64,000 bases of DNA from positions 2,542,001-2,606,000 of the forward strand of contig NZ_CP116256.1 in assembly GCF_027947575.1 (NCBI RefSeq), in the 5' to 3' direction. Below are positions 1-7,780 of this stretch, one piece after another (the first letter of the stretch is position 1; each line of letters opens with the position of its first letter). The position numbers and the translations under genes are program-made. Source of the stretch: Streptomyces rubrogriseus. Lineage in GTDB: Bacteria > Actinomycetota > Actinomycetes > Streptomycetales > Streptomycetaceae. The notes under the pieces are model-generated. The model had not been told where the DNA came from and did no database searches. It saw only the letters and a program-made list of their open reading frames with translations.

Positions 1-388
1 CATGGACGCGATCCTGCTCTCCCCGGACTGCGCGGACCCCCTGTACCGGCGCAGCGTCAAGGTCTCGATGGGCGCGGTCTTCTCCGTGCCGTACGCCCGC
101 CTCGACACCTGGCCGGCCGGTCTGGCGACGGTCGGTGAGGCGGGCTTCACGCTCCTCGCCCTCACCCCCGACGAGCGGGCCGAGCCCCTCGACGCGGTCG
201 CCCCGCACCGCATGGACCGGGTGGCCCTCATGCTGGGCGCCGAGGGCAGCGGCCTGACCCGGCGCGCCCTGGCGGCGTCCGACACGTGGGTGCGCATCCC
301 TATGTCCCACGGCGTCGACTCCCTCAACGTCGGCGCGGCGGCCGCGGTCGCCTTCTACGCGGTGACGGCGGGACGCCCCTCGGCCTAG
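1..388 (+). CDS. TrmH/SpoU-family RNA 2'-O-methyltransferase, C-terminal part
   Basis: This is the C-terminal part of an RNA methyltransferase of the SpoU class; its 5' end lies outside the window, so the ATG at position 2 is probably internal. The visible 128 residues carry the SpoU knot-fold signatures: a segment DPLYRRSVKVSMGAVF, the motif LMLGAEGSGLT (SAM-binding loop), and RIPMSHGVDSLNVGAAAAVA near the C-terminus, which holds the SLNV motif of the family. Such enzymes methylate the ribose of a tRNA or rRNA nucleotide using S-adenosylmethionine. The target cannot be told from this fragment. The gene ends 38 nt before the stop of the convergent kinase gene. Confidence 0.85.
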   Translation, partial: MDAILLSPDCADPLYRRSVKVSMGAVFSVPYARLDTWPAGLATVGEAGFTLLALTPDERAEPLDAVAPHRMDRVALMLGAEGSGLTRRALAASDTWVRIPMSHGVDSLNVGAAAAVAFYAVTAGRPSA

Positions 389-426
389 GGCCCGTCAGGC
401 CGGGGCCCGGGCCCCGGTTCGGACCC

Positions 427-1878
427 TCAGCGCCCGGGGGTCCGCGGCTCCGGGAGGCCGCCCGGCGGGTCCGCCTGATCCTGCTGCGTCGCCCGCACGC
501 CGCCGCCCCGGTCGTCGCCGAGCCCGCGCGCGGGCCCCTGGCAGCCCTGTGCGGCGGCGATACCCAACGCGACCAGCAGCGTCACGACCACGAACACGAA
601 CAGCCGCTGCCGCAGCAGCCGCGGATTGGCGGGCCGCCGCCAGCCGGACCCCGTCGTCCTGGGCCCCGTACGGCCGGATCCGCCGCGCGATGCGGGCCGG
701 CCACCGTCGTTGCGCGAGGGGTTCCGGCCGGTCGTGTCGCGGGACGGCGTGGGCCGGGACCCGGACCGCGCCCCCGTACCACCACCGCGCGACGACGTGC
801 CACCGCGGGACGGAGTGCCACCGCGCGAGGGCGTTCCGCCACGAGAGGGCACGCCGCCCCGCGACGGGCCGGAACCGCGGGGCGCGGATCCCCGCGACCC
901 CGAGGTGCCGCGCGGCGCGGGAGTGCCCTGCGGACCCGGCCGGCCCTGCGGACGCCGCTGGGCACGCTCCGGGTAGGTGTCGGCGAGCCGCCCCGTGGGC
1001 ACGTCCGCCTCACCACTGCGCGGCGCGGGCGGCCGTACGTCGGCCATGCCCTGGGCCTCCCGGGCGGCGATCTCCTTGAGCCGCAGCGACAGTTGCAGGG
1101 TGCTGGGGCGTTCCTCGGGGTCCTTGGCCAGGCACGCCCGCACCAGCGGGGCGAGCGCGTCCGGGACGCCGTGCAGCTGGGCCTCCTCGTGCACCACGCG
1201 GTACAGCATCACCTCGGAACTGCCGTGTCCGAAGGGCGAGTCGCCCATCGACGCGTACGCCAGCGTGGCCCCGAGCGAGAACACGTCCGTGGCCGGAGTG
1301 ACCGCGGCCCCGCGCACCTGCTCCGGCGCGAGGAACCCGGGGGAGCCGACCGCCGTCCCGACGTGCGTGAGGGTGGAGGCACCGGTGGCCCAGGCGATGC
1401 CGAAGTCGATGATCCGCGGCCCCTTCGGGGACAGCAGGATGTTGGACGGCTTCAGGTCCCGGTGCACCACCCCGGCCTCGTGCACGGCGACCAGGCCCTC
1501 GGACAGCGCGGCGCCCACGGCCGCGACGTCGGCCGCGACGAGCGGGCCCCCGTCGACGACCTTGTCGTGCAGAGAGGGGCCGGGCACGTACTGCGTGGCG
1601 AACCAGGGACGGTCCGCCTCCAGGTCCGCGGCGACCAGCCTGGCGGTGCAGCCGCCCCGGATGCGCCGGGCCGCCGAGACCTCACGGGCGAACCGCGACC
1701 GGAACTCCTGGTCCTCCGCCAGGTCCGGCCGGATGACCTTCAGCGCGACCCGCTGCCCCTTCTTGTCGGAGCCCAGGTAGACCACGCCCATTCCACCCGC
1801 GCCGAGCCGCCTGTGAAGCCTGAACGAGCCGACGACGCGCGGGTCCTCGCGCCTCAGGCGCATCATCGCCATGTTCAT
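427..1878 (-). CDS. Membrane-anchored serine/threonine protein kinase (PknB/Hanks type)
   Basis: The 483-residue protein starts with a Hanks-type kinase domain (about residues 17-270): glycine loop GAGGMGVV (26-33), catalytic Lys47 in VALKVI, catalytic loop HRDLKPSN (139-146) and DFG (158-160). A long Arg/Gly/Ser/Pro-rich linker follows, including tandem PSRGGT-type units encoded by 18-bp repeats at 797-868. One hydrophobic segment (about 425-445) then leads to a short extracytoplasmic tail without PASTA repeats. I chose the ATG at 1878 because the kinase domain begins just after it; a GTG at 1908 adds ten residues. The substrate is unknown. The short outer tail offers no obvious sensor domain. 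Confidence 0.88.
   Translation of the reverse strand: MNMAMMRLRREDPRVVGSFRLHRRLGAGGMGVVYLGSDKKGQRVALKVIRPDLAEDQEFRSRFAREVSAARRIRGGCTARLVAADLEADRPWFATQYVPGPSLHDKVVDGGPLVAADVAAVGAALSEGLVAVHEAGVVHRDLKPSNILLSPKGPRIIDFGIAWATGASTLTHVGTAVGSPGFLAPEQVRGAAVTPATDVFSLGATLAYASMGDSPFGHGSSEVMLYRVVHEEAQLHGVPDALAPLVRACLAKDPEERPSTLQLSLRLKEIAAREAQGMADVRPPAPRSGEADVPTGRLADTYPERAQRRPQGRPGPQGTPAPRGTSGSRGSAPRGSGPSRGGVPSRGGTPSRGGTPSRGGTSSRGGGTGARSGSRPTPSRDTTGRNPSRNDGGRPASRGGSGRTGPRTTGSGWRRPANPRLLRQRLFVFVVVTLLVALGIAAAQGCQGPARGLGDDRGGGVRATQQDQADPPGGLPEPRTPGR
797..868. repeat. 18-bp tandem repeat (4 units) inside the kinase linker
   Basis: Four consecutive 18-bp units begin at 797, 815, 833 and 851, of the form GTGCCACCGCGNGANGGN. 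On the minus strand they encode a repeating six-residue PSRGG-type motif in the disordered linker of the kinase. The units differ mostly at synonymous positions, so the repeat is old or under coding constraint. Confidence 0.8.
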
Positions 1879-1908
1879 CCCCGCTGCCCGGTCCCTGTGA
1901 CGTGCCAC

Positions 1909-2481
1909 AGCTTACGTTTCCACGGCCGCCCGCGCGCAGAGGCCGCGCCCTCTCGCGACAACGGATTGTCAGTGCCCGGCGCGAGAGTTGAGCGGCGGTC
2001 AGCACCCGCGCGGGCCGCCTGGCCGCGCTCCGCCCTTGATCCCAACCGGCCGCAGGAGCCGGGAGATTGGTGCGGGGGAGGGGGACCGGCCGGGGAGGGG
2101 CGGGGGTGGTGGGGAGCGGCCGCGCACCTGCGGCGCGACGGCGGGCGGGGAGCGGCCCGGGGCGGTGGCGGGGGCGCGCGGGGAGGCGGCCGGAGTGAGG
2201 GAAGTCACCGGACAGCCCGGAGATACCGGGACACGGTGGGCACCCCCGTCCAGGAAGACCCCGAGACCAGTGGGGCGGTCTCCACCCAGGGGAGTAGTCG
2301 GCCGGTCACGGCTCATCCTCCGGGAGGCCCGGCAATCGGTACGAGGGCATGACGTCCGGCGATCGCCCGACGCATAGATTTGAGGTCAAGCGGCGGGTGC
2401 AGCACTCGTCCCCCGAGGTCAGACACCCGCCGCTGCAACGAGACAACACTGATGACTCGACGAACGGTCAGGAGAGGGACC
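1909..2481. other. Gene-poor intergenic region between kinase and small membrane protein
   Basis: About 570 bp separate the divergently transcribed kinase and small membrane protein genes. The open frames across it show no recognisable domain and have poor starts. It must hold the promoters of both genes. The only structure I can point to is the repeat cluster at 2382-2433, listed separately. Confidence 0.5.
2382..2433. promoter_or_regulatory. Direct and inverted repeat cluster upstream of small membrane gene
   Basis: GCGGCGGGTG at 2390-2399 is repeated in inverted form as CACCCGCCGC at 2424-2433 (24-nt loop). GAGGTCA also occurs as a direct repeat at 2382-2388 and 2415-2421, 33 bp apart. 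The cluster ends about 48 bp before the start codon at 2482. It could be a regulator site or an RNA hairpin in the 5' leader; no specific regulator is recognised. Confidence 0.4.
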
Positions 2482-2664
2482 ATGGCCCAGACGGCGCCGC
2501 GGACGCTGGTCCGCACACGGGAAAACCGCCGTCAGGGCCGTCGCCACCCCGCGGTGGCGACGCTCATGGCCCTCCCCCTGGCGGTCCTGCTCCTCCTCGT
2601 CTTCGACGGGTGGGAGACAGTGGCCACACAGGCGTCGTCCGTGGGTGTGGTGCTGGGGCGCTGA
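2482..2664 (+). CDS. Small single-pass membrane protein
   Basis: This 60-residue protein has a basic N-terminus (RTRENRRQGRRHP) followed by one strong hydrophobic helix (about residues 23-42, ATLMALPLAVLLLLVF). The topology is probably N-in. I chose the ATG at 2482 because it follows an excellent ribosome binding site, GGAGAGGG, at the right spacing; the open frame extends further upstream without such a site. No known domain is recognised and no function is assigned. A strong terminator at 2747-2791 follows. Confidence 0.65.
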   Translation: MAQTAPRTLVRTRENRRQGRRHPAVATLMALPLAVLLLLVFDGWETVATQASSVGVVLGR

Positions 2665-2746
2665 GCGGCGACCCCAGGCCCGGAAGAGCGGTCCGGGCGG
2701 GGACATCCATCCATGAAACCCCGTGGGGACGGGGGTGCGGCGGACG

Positions 2747-2791
2747 GCAAAAATGCCGGCGCAGCTGGGGAGCTGCGCCGGCATTGCTTTT
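2747..2791 (+). terminator. Strong intrinsic terminator
   Basis: A perfect 15-bp stem (2752-2766 with 2771-2785, GGGG loop) is followed by TGCTTTT. It ends the small membrane protein transcript. It also argues that the downstream phosphotransferase starts after it, at 2857, not at the upstream in-frame ATG at 2713. Confidence 0.85.
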
Positions 2792-2856
2792 CCCTCCCCG
2801 AGCGGCGCCGGGCCGGGCAGCGCGGCGGCGAGCCCCGCCTGCGTACCCTCACCCTC

Positions 2857-3792
2857 GTGACCACGGACGCCCCCGCCCTCCTCCCCGCCCTCCAGGCCCG
2901 CGTCAGGGAAACGGCCCACGCCCGCACCCCGGCCTGCCCCTGCGGCGCGGCCACCCTCGCCGACCGCCCCGACGCCACCGTCGTCCGGCACGCGGGCACC
3001 GTCGCCAAGGCCCACGCCGCGGACGCCGACCCCGCCGAGCTGTCCCTCCGTGTCACCGCGGCCGCCCGGCTCCCCGGCGTGCTGCTGCCCCCGCTCGCCC
3101 CGGCGCCCGTCGACCTGCACGGGCGGCTCGTCACCTACTGGCCCTACGGCACGCCCGTGGACCCCGAGGATCCGGACGCCGCCCCGTGGGAAGCCGCGGC
3201 GACCCTGCTCGCCCGCCTCCACCGCACGCCGGTCCCCGCCGCCCTGCCTCCCATGCGCGGCCCCGCGAAGGCGGCCCTGGCCGCGGCACGCCTGAGCGAC
3301 ACCGCCCCCGACCACCCCGCCACCGCGCCCGTGCTGGCGGCCTGGGCGGCACTCCCCGCCTGGGCGCGCGGCGAGGCCGCCATGCCGGGCCCGGCCGCCC
3401 TCTGCCACGGCGACCTCCACCTCGGCCAGCTCATACGCCACCCCGCCCCCGACGGACCCTGGCTGCTGATCGACGTCGACGACCTCGGCACCGGCGTCCC
3501 GGCCTGGGACCTGGCCCGCCCCGCGGCCTGGTACGCCTGCGGGCTGCTCCCGCCCGAGGAGTGGCACCGCTTCCTGACCGCCTACCGCGCCGCCGGCGGC
3601 CCCGCCGTCCCCGCCGAGGGCGACCCGTGGCCCGCCCTGGACGTCCCGGCCCGCGCCCTCACCGCGCAGACCGCCGCCCGGGCCGTCTCCAAGGCGGTCC
3701 TGGCCGGCCGGGCGCTGGACGAGGTGGAGCGCTCCCTCGTCGACGCGTGCGCGCGCATGGCGTCCGTACCGCCCGCAGACCCACGGGGCTGA
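2857..3792 (+). CDS. Aminoglycoside phosphotransferase (APH)-fold family protein
   Basis: This 311-residue kinase-like protein carries the APH catalytic signature HGDLH (His184-Gly-Asp186) followed by LGQL, and a metal-binding DVD segment at about 206-208 in LLIDVDDLG. The substrate of such chromosomal APH-fold proteins is usually an unknown metabolite; resistance should not be assumed. The start is set at the GTG at 2857, because the longer frame would begin inside or before a strong terminator hairpin. It is very rich in Ala and Pro, as are its neighbours. It is monocistronic, followed about 100 bp later by the zinc-ribbon gene. Confidence 0.75.
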   Translation: MTTDAPALLPALQARVRETAHARTPACPCGAATLADRPDATVVRHAGTVAKAHAADADPAELSLRVTAAARLPGVLLPPLAPAPVDLHGRLVTYWPYGTPVDPEDPDAAPWEAAATLLARLHRTPVPAALPPMRGPAKAALAAARLSDTAPDHPATAPVLAAWAALPAWARGEAAMPGPAALCHGDLHLGQLIRHPAPDGPWLLIDVDDLGTGVPAWDLARPAAWYACGLLPPEEWHRFLTAYRAAGGPAVPAEGDPWPALDVPARALTAQTAARAVSKAVLAGRALDEVERSLVDACARMASVPPADPRG

Positions 3793-3893
3793 GCCGAAGT
3801 TCCGCGAAGTAGGGTGCAACCGACCCGGGGCGGGACGGAGTCTGTCCTGGCGATACGCGAAGCAGGACCGACCGGCGAGGAGTTGAGCCGAGC

Positions 3894-4181
3894 ATGCAGT
3901 GCCCCAAGTGCCACGCACCGATGCACACCTACAACCGCAACGGCGTTCAGATCGAGCAGTGCAGCGGCTGCCGAGGCATCTTCCTCGACTACGGCGAGCT
4001 GGAGTCGCTGACCCGCCTGGAGGCCCAGTGGTCCCAGCCCGCTCCGCCGGCCCCGCCCGCCGCGCCGCAGGCGTACCCGGCGGCCCAGGCGCCGGCCTGG
4101 GGTGCCCCGCACGGCGGCGGTCACGGCCACTACGGCCACCACCGCCAGAAGAGCTTCGGCCGCATGCTCTTCTCGAGCTGA
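3894..4181 (+). CDS. TFIIB-type zinc-ribbon protein
   Basis: This 95-residue protein begins with a zinc-ribbon of the zf-TFIIB family: Cys3-x2-Cys6 (CPKC) and Cys23-x2-Cys26 (CSGC), followed by a conserved GIFLDYGELESL segment. The rest is a Pro/Ala/Gln linker and a His/Gly-rich stretch (GGGHGHYGHH), which could bind additional metal. A good ribosome binding site (GGCGAGGAG) precedes the ATG. The family is widespread in actinobacteria and its molecular role is not established. Confidence 0.75.
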   Translation: MQCPKCHAPMHTYNRNGVQIEQCSGCRGIFLDYGELESLTRLEAQWSQPAPPAPPAAPQAYPAAQAPAWGAPHGGGHGHYGHHRQKSFGRMLFSS

Positions 4182-4191
4182 GCCGCCCACG

Positions 4192-4230
4192 ACGAAGCCC
4201 CCGGCCGCTCGAGGCGGCCGGGGGCTTCGT
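4192..4230. terminator. Bidirectional terminator between zinc-ribbon gene and tRNA array
   Basis: A perfect 17-bp stem (4192-4208 with 4214-4230, loop TCGAG) lies between two converging units. It can end both the zinc-ribbon mRNA and the minus-strand tRNA precursor that ends at 4237. Confidence 0.85.
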
Positions 4231-4236
4231 TCTGTG

Positions 4237-4308
4237 TGGACGATACTGGGATTGAACCAGTGACCTCTTCCGTGTCAGGGAAGCGCTCTCCCGCTGAGCT
4301 AATCGTCC
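4237..4308 (-). tRNA. tRNA-Val(GAC), copy 1
   Basis: On the minus strand a full cloverleaf can be folded: acceptor stem GGACGAT/ATCGTCC, anticodon arm CTTCC-CTGACAC-GGAAG with anticodon GAC, T arm CTGGTTCAATCCCAG, discriminator A. The CCA tail is not encoded. It is the last gene of the five-tRNA array. Confidence 0.95.
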
Positions 4309-4333
4309 GGGAAACACCAGGTGCGGTACTGCG

Positions 4334-4405
4334 TGCGCGATACTGGGATTGAACCAGTGACCTCTTCCGTGTCAGGGAAGCGCTCTCCCGCTGAGCTAAT
4401 CGCGC
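4334..4405 (-). tRNA. tRNA-Val(GAC), copy 2, variant acceptor stem
   Basis: The body and anticodon (GAC) are the same as in the flanking copies. The acceptor stem reads GCGCGAT/ATCGCGC, with two compensated base-pair changes (positions 2-71 and 3-70) relative to copies 1 and 3. The discriminator is A and no CCA is encoded. Confidence 0.95.
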
Positions 4406-4441
4406 GGGGATCCGTACGGATCGGTGATCCTTGCGGATCAG

Positions 4442-4513
4442 TGGACGATACTGGGATTGAACCAGTGACCTCTTCCGTGTCAGGGAAGCGCTCTCCCGCT
4501 GAGCTAATCGTCC
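4442..4513 (-). tRNA. tRNA-Val(GAC), copy 3
   Basis: This copy is identical over its length to copy 1, with acceptor GGACGAT/ATCGTCC and anticodon GAC. Only one nucleotide separates its 5' end from the encoded CCA of the upstream tRNA-Cys, so the two must be cut from one precursor. Confidence 0.95.
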
Positions 4514-4514
4514 T

Positions 4515-4588
4515 TGGAGGTGGAGACGGGATTTGAACCCGTGTAGACGGCTTTGCAGGCCGTTGCCTCGCCTCTCGGCCACTCCACC
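4515..4588 (-). tRNA. tRNA-Cys(GCA)
   Basis: The acceptor stem is GGTGGAG/CTCCACC, the anticodon arm ACGGC-CTGCAAA-GCCGT (anticodon GCA), and the discriminator is U73, the known CysRS identity base. The CCA end is encoded here, unlike in the other tRNAs of the window. Confidence 0.95.
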
Positions 4589-4626
4589 AGGAGTGTAGGA
4601 GACCCGGGAGGCCTCCTGTTCCTGCG

Positions 4627-4699
4627 AGCGGACGACGAGGCTCGAACTCGCGACCTCAACCTTGGCAAGGTTGCGCTCTACCAACTGAGCTACGTCCGC
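4627..4699 (-). tRNA. tRNA-Gly(GCC)
   Basis: The acceptor stem is GCGGACG/CGTCCGC, the anticodon arm CAACC-TTGCCAA-GGTTG (anticodon GCC), with discriminator U and no encoded CCA. This is the first gene of the array, so the array promoter lies upstream on the minus strand between 4700 and 4876. Confidence 0.95.
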
Positions 4700-4863
4700 C
4701 TGTCGGTTCGGTCCGCTTGCGCGGCCCGGCGACGTGATGAACTCTAGCGGATTCCGGAGCCAGCACAAAAACGCGTTTGTGCAGCGTGCTGCGGTGCGTC
4801 CGGTCGCGGACCTGGTCAGGGCACCCGGAAGGACACGTTCGGGTCACCCGGGAGCCACCCGCC

Positions 4864-4869
4864 TAGACT
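4864..4869 (+). promoter_or_regulatory. -10 box of a leaderless pabB promoter
   Basis: TAGACT lies seven nucleotides before the GTG start at 4877. This places the transcription start at or next to the initiation codon, the usual arrangement of leaderless Streptomyces genes. No ribosome binding site precedes the GTG. A matching -35 box is not obvious. Confidence 0.5.
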
Positions 4870-4876
4870 CGACAGT

Positions 4877-5938
4877 GTGCTCGACCTCCCTCCCCTCGCT
4901 CGCTTCGGCGACCGTCTCGCCACCGGTCTCCTCGACGTCACGAGCGATCCCGCCGCCCTCGAATCCGAGGGCTTCTGGGCCGTCTGCGCGGCCTTCGAAG
5001 GCGGCCTGACCTGCGCACGCTTCGCGGAGGTACGGACCGAGCCGGTGCCCGTGCCCACGCCGGGAAAGTGGCGGGGCCCCGCCGTCGGCGACTGGACGTC
5101 CTCGCTCGACCGCGCCGCGTACACGACGGGCGTACGGCGCATCCGCGCCCACATAGCCGCGGGCGAGGTCTACCAGGCCAACCTCTGCCGGGTGCTGACG
5201 GCACCGATCGGCCCGGGCGCCGACGTGGACGCCCTCACCGCCCTGCTGGCCCGCGGCAACCCGGCGCCGTACGCCGGGACGGTCCGGCTGCCGGAGCACG
5301 GCGTCGAGATCGCCACCGCCTCGCCCGAGCTGTTCCTGCGCCGGGACGGCCGCACGGTCGAGTCCGGGCCGATCAAGGGGACCGGGCGGACCGAGGCCGA
5401 CCTGCTGGAGAAGGACTACGCCGAGAACGTCATGATCGTGGACCTGGTCCGCAACGACCTGGGGCGCGTCTGCGCCACCGGCACGGTCACGGTGCCCGAC
5501 CTGTGCGCCGTCGAGAAGCACCCGGGCCTCGTCCACCTGGTTTCCACGGTGCGCGGCGAGCTGCCCGCCGACGCCGGCTGGCCGGAGCTGCTCGACGCGG
5601 CCTTCCCACCCGGGTCCGTCACCGGCGCGCCCAAGTCCAGCGCCCTGCGGATCATCGACGCGCTGGAGACCGCGCCCCGGGGCCCGTACTGCGGGGGCGT
5701 CGGCTGGGTCGACGCCGACCGGGGCACGGGCGGGCTGGCCGTCGGCATCCGCACCTTCTGGATCGAGCGGGCCGCCGACGGCGCGGCCCGGCTGCGTTTC
5801 GGCACCGGCGCCGGCATCACCTGGGGCTCCGACCCGGAGGGCGAGTGGCGGGAGACCGAACTGAAGGCCGCCCGGCTGCTCGCGGTAGCGTCGGGGGCGT
5901 ACGAGGTGCACGCGACGGGAGAGGCGCTGGCGACGTGA
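4877..5938 (+). CDS. pabB: Aminodeoxychorismate synthase component I (chorismate-binding enzyme)
   Basis: This 353-residue protein belongs to the anthranilate/aminodeoxychorismate synthase component I family, which aminates chorismate on the route to p-aminobenzoate and folate. Signatures include GEVYQANLCR, PIKGTGRT with the active Lys of PabB-type enzymes, ENVMIVDLVRNDLGR and GSVTGAPK. It is shorter than full-length TrpE/PabB, consistent with a trimmed N-terminal domain. No glutamine amidotransferase subunit is adjacent, so PabA would have to come from elsewhere. The start is GTG, probably leaderless. It overlaps pabC by four nucleotides (GTGA), which supports PabB over TrpE and indicates translational coupling. 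Confidence 0.88.
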   Translation: MLDLPPLARFGDRLATGLLDVTSDPAALESEGFWAVCAAFEGGLTCARFAEVRTEPVPVPTPGKWRGPAVGDWTSSLDRAAYTTGVRRIRAHIAAGEVYQANLCRVLTAPIGPGADVDALTALLARGNPAPYAGTVRLPEHGVEIATASPELFLRRDGRTVESGPIKGTGRTEADLLEKDYAENVMIVDLVRNDLGRVCATGTVTVPDLCAVEKHPGLVHLVSTVRGELPADAGWPELLDAAFPPGSVTGAPKSSALRIIDALETAPRGPYCGGVGWVDADRGTGGLAVGIRTFWIERAADGAARLRFGTGAGITWGSDPEGEWRETELKAARLLAVASGAYEVHATGEALAT

Positions 5939-6756
5939 AGATCTGGCTCGACGGCGGGCTGCAGGACATCGGCGCTGCCCGCGTCTCCGTCCTCGACCAC
6001 GGGCTGACCGTGGGCGACGGCATCTTCGAGACCGTGAAGGCGGTGGACGGCAGGCCGTTCGCGCTGACCCGGCACCTGGACCGGCTGACCCGCTCGGCCC
6101 GCGGCCTCGGCCTGCCCGCCCCCGACCACGACGAGGTCCGGCGCGCCTGCGCCGCCGTGCTGAAGGCCAACCCGATGCCGCTGGGCCGGCTGCGCATCAC
6201 CTACACCGGCGGCCACGGCCCGCTCGGCTCCGACCGCGGCGAGCATGGCCCGACCCTCGTCGTCGCCCTCGGCGAGACCGGCCGCCGCCCCGACTCCACC
6301 GCCGTGATCACGGTGCCCTGGACCCGCAACGAACGCGGCGCGCTCACCGGCCTGAAGACCACCTCCTACGCCGAGAACGTCGTCGCCCTGGCCCGCGCCC
6401 GCGAACGGGGCGCCTCCGAGGCGCTGTTCGGCAACACGGTGGGCCGGCTCTGCGAGGGCACCGGGTCGAACGTCTTCGTCGTCCTCGACGGCGAGATCCA
6501 CACCCCGCCGGTCGCCTCCGGCTGCCTCGCCGGGATCACCCGCGCCCTGGCCGCCGAGTGGACCGGTGCCCGCGAGACCGACCTCCCGCTGGACGTCCTG
6601 GAGCGCGCCGACGAGGTCTTCCTGACCTCGACGCTGCGGGACGTCCAGGCCGTACACCGGATCGACGACCGCGAACTGCCGGGTGCCCCGGGACCGGTGA
6701 CGGCCAAGGCCATGCGGATCTTCGAGGAGCGGTCTGGGGACGACCTGGATCCGTGA
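5935..6756 (+). CDS. pabC: Aminodeoxychorismate lyase (class IV PLP aminotransferase fold)
   Basis: This 273-residue class IV PLP enzyme cleaves aminodeoxychorismate to p-aminobenzoate and pyruvate. Typical features are LDHGLTVGDGIFETVKA near the N-terminus, the catalytic Lys in GLKTTSYAENV, and the GTGSNVF and TSTLRDVQ segments that hold the cofactor phosphate. Branched-chain aminotransferases share the fold, but the size and the four-nucleotide overlap with pabB favour PabC. The GTG at 5935 is shared with the TGA of pabB. Confidence 0.86.
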   Translation: MKIWLDGGLQDIGAARVSVLDHGLTVGDGIFETVKAVDGRPFALTRHLDRLTRSARGLGLPAPDHDEVRRACAAVLKANPMPLGRLRITYTGGHGPLGSDRGEHGPTLVVALGETGRRPDSTAVITVPWTRNERGALTGLKTTSYAENVVALARARERGASEALFGNTVGRLCEGTGSNVFVVLDGEIHTPPVASGCLAGITRALAAEWTGARETDLPLDVLERADEVFLTSTLRDVQAVHRIDDRELPGAPGPVTAKAMRIFEERSGDDLDP

Positions 6757-6772
6757 CCCGGACCGGCGACCC

Positions 6773-6830
6773 GCATCCGCGACCGGGATCGGGGAACGGC
6801 ATCCGCGACCGGATCCGGGACCCGCACCCG
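6773..6830. repeat. Degenerate 26-bp tandem repeat between pabC and the GNAT gene
   Basis: GCATCCGCGACCGG occurs exactly at 6773-6786 and 6799-6812, and a decayed third copy (GCACCCGCGA) starts near 6824. The unit is about 26 bp. It fills most of the intergenic gap. No function is evident. Confidence 0.6.
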
Positions 6831-6885
6831 CGAAGCCGCCGATATTCGGCTGCCGTTCTGGTCCGCGGTGGGTAGAACTGCCGTG

Positions 6886-7710
6886 ATGACCACGACCCTG
6901 CGGCCGACCGAGCCGCTCCAGCGCGCCGCCGACGGGACCCGTTCGCGCCACTACCAGGTGTGTGTGAACAGCCGCCCCGTCGGTGTGCTGCACCTCGGCA
7001 CCTCGCCCAGCCTCGGCGACTCGGTGGCCGTGATCCACAAGCTGCGCGTCGACGAACCGGACCGCCGACGCGGCCGGGGCACGGTGGCCGCGCTCGCCGC
7101 GGAGGAGGTGGCGCGCTCCTGGGGCTGCCGGCAGATCGAGGCGGGCGTCGACGGCGACGCCGAGGCGGGCACGCGGCTCGCGCAGGTGCTCGGCTACGCG
7201 GTGCGCAACCGCACCATGGCCAAGCCGCTCGGCGACACCCCGCCCGCCCTGCCCGCGGGCAGCCGGGCGCGGCCCATGACACCGGAGGACTTCGCCGCCT
7301 GGCACGCGTACGAGTCGGAGCGCTACGCCCGCACCTGGATGGAGCGGGGCGTGCCCGAGGCCGACGCGCACGCGAAGGCCCGCCGCGATCACGAAGTGCT
7401 GCTGCCCCAGGGGGCGGCCACCGAGAACATGCTGTTCAGCGTGTTGGAGCACGAGGGCGAGCGGGTCGGGATCCTGTGGCTCGCGCTGCGCGAGGACCGG
7501 GCCTTCGTCTTCGACGTCGAGGCCGACGCCCCGCACCGGGGCCGGGGACACGGCCGCACCCTGATGCTGCTGGCGGAGGCCCAGGCGGTCACCGCCGGCC
7601 ACTCCCTGATCGGCCTCAACGTCTTCGCGGGGAACACCGCCGCCGAGCGGCTCTACGAGTCGCTCGGCTACGAGACCACGCGGTACAGCTACTGCAAGCC
7701 GCTGCTGTGA
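6886..7710 (+). CDS. GNAT-family N-acetyltransferase with two GNAT-like domains
   Basis: This 274-residue protein has two acetyltransferase-like halves. The first (about 20-115) carries VIHKLRVDEPDRRRGRG, an acetyl-CoA binding loop of the R/Q-x-x-G-x-G/A type. The second (about 125-272) carries FDVEADAPHRGRGHGRTLM and ends with NVFAGNTAAERLYESLGY. The tandem arrangement recalls mycothiol synthase-like proteins, but the size and motifs do not let me name a substrate. The ATG at 6886 lies seven nucleotides after a TAGAAC box and lacks a ribosome binding site, so translation may be leaderless. Confidence 0.8.
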   Translation: MTTTLRPTEPLQRAADGTRSRHYQVCVNSRPVGVLHLGTSPSLGDSVAVIHKLRVDEPDRRRGRGTVAALAAEEVARSWGCRQIEAGVDGDAEAGTRLAQVLGYAVRNRTMAKPLGDTPPALPAGSRARPMTPEDFAAWHAYESERYARTWMERGVPEADAHAKARRDHEVLLPQGAATENMLFSVLEHEGERVGILWLALREDRAFVFDVEADAPHRGRGHGRTLMLLAEAQAVTAGHSLIGLNVFAGNTAAERLYESLGYETTRYSYCKPLL

Positions 7711-7780
7711 CGGCGGCGGGCGATCCGGTCCCGGTCCTGCTCTCGGTAATTCTCCCGCTCCCCGCCACGGTCACCGGCAC

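Noticed and set aside
2857..3792. An aminoglycoside resistance gene
   Set aside because: The APH fold is clear, but chromosomal members act on many small molecules and no resistance context or close named subtype is recognised.
4237..4513. Regularly spaced near-identical repeats that could look like a CRISPR array
   Set aside because: Each unit folds as a complete tRNA-Val with anticodon GAC; spacers are short and unequal and no cas genes are present.
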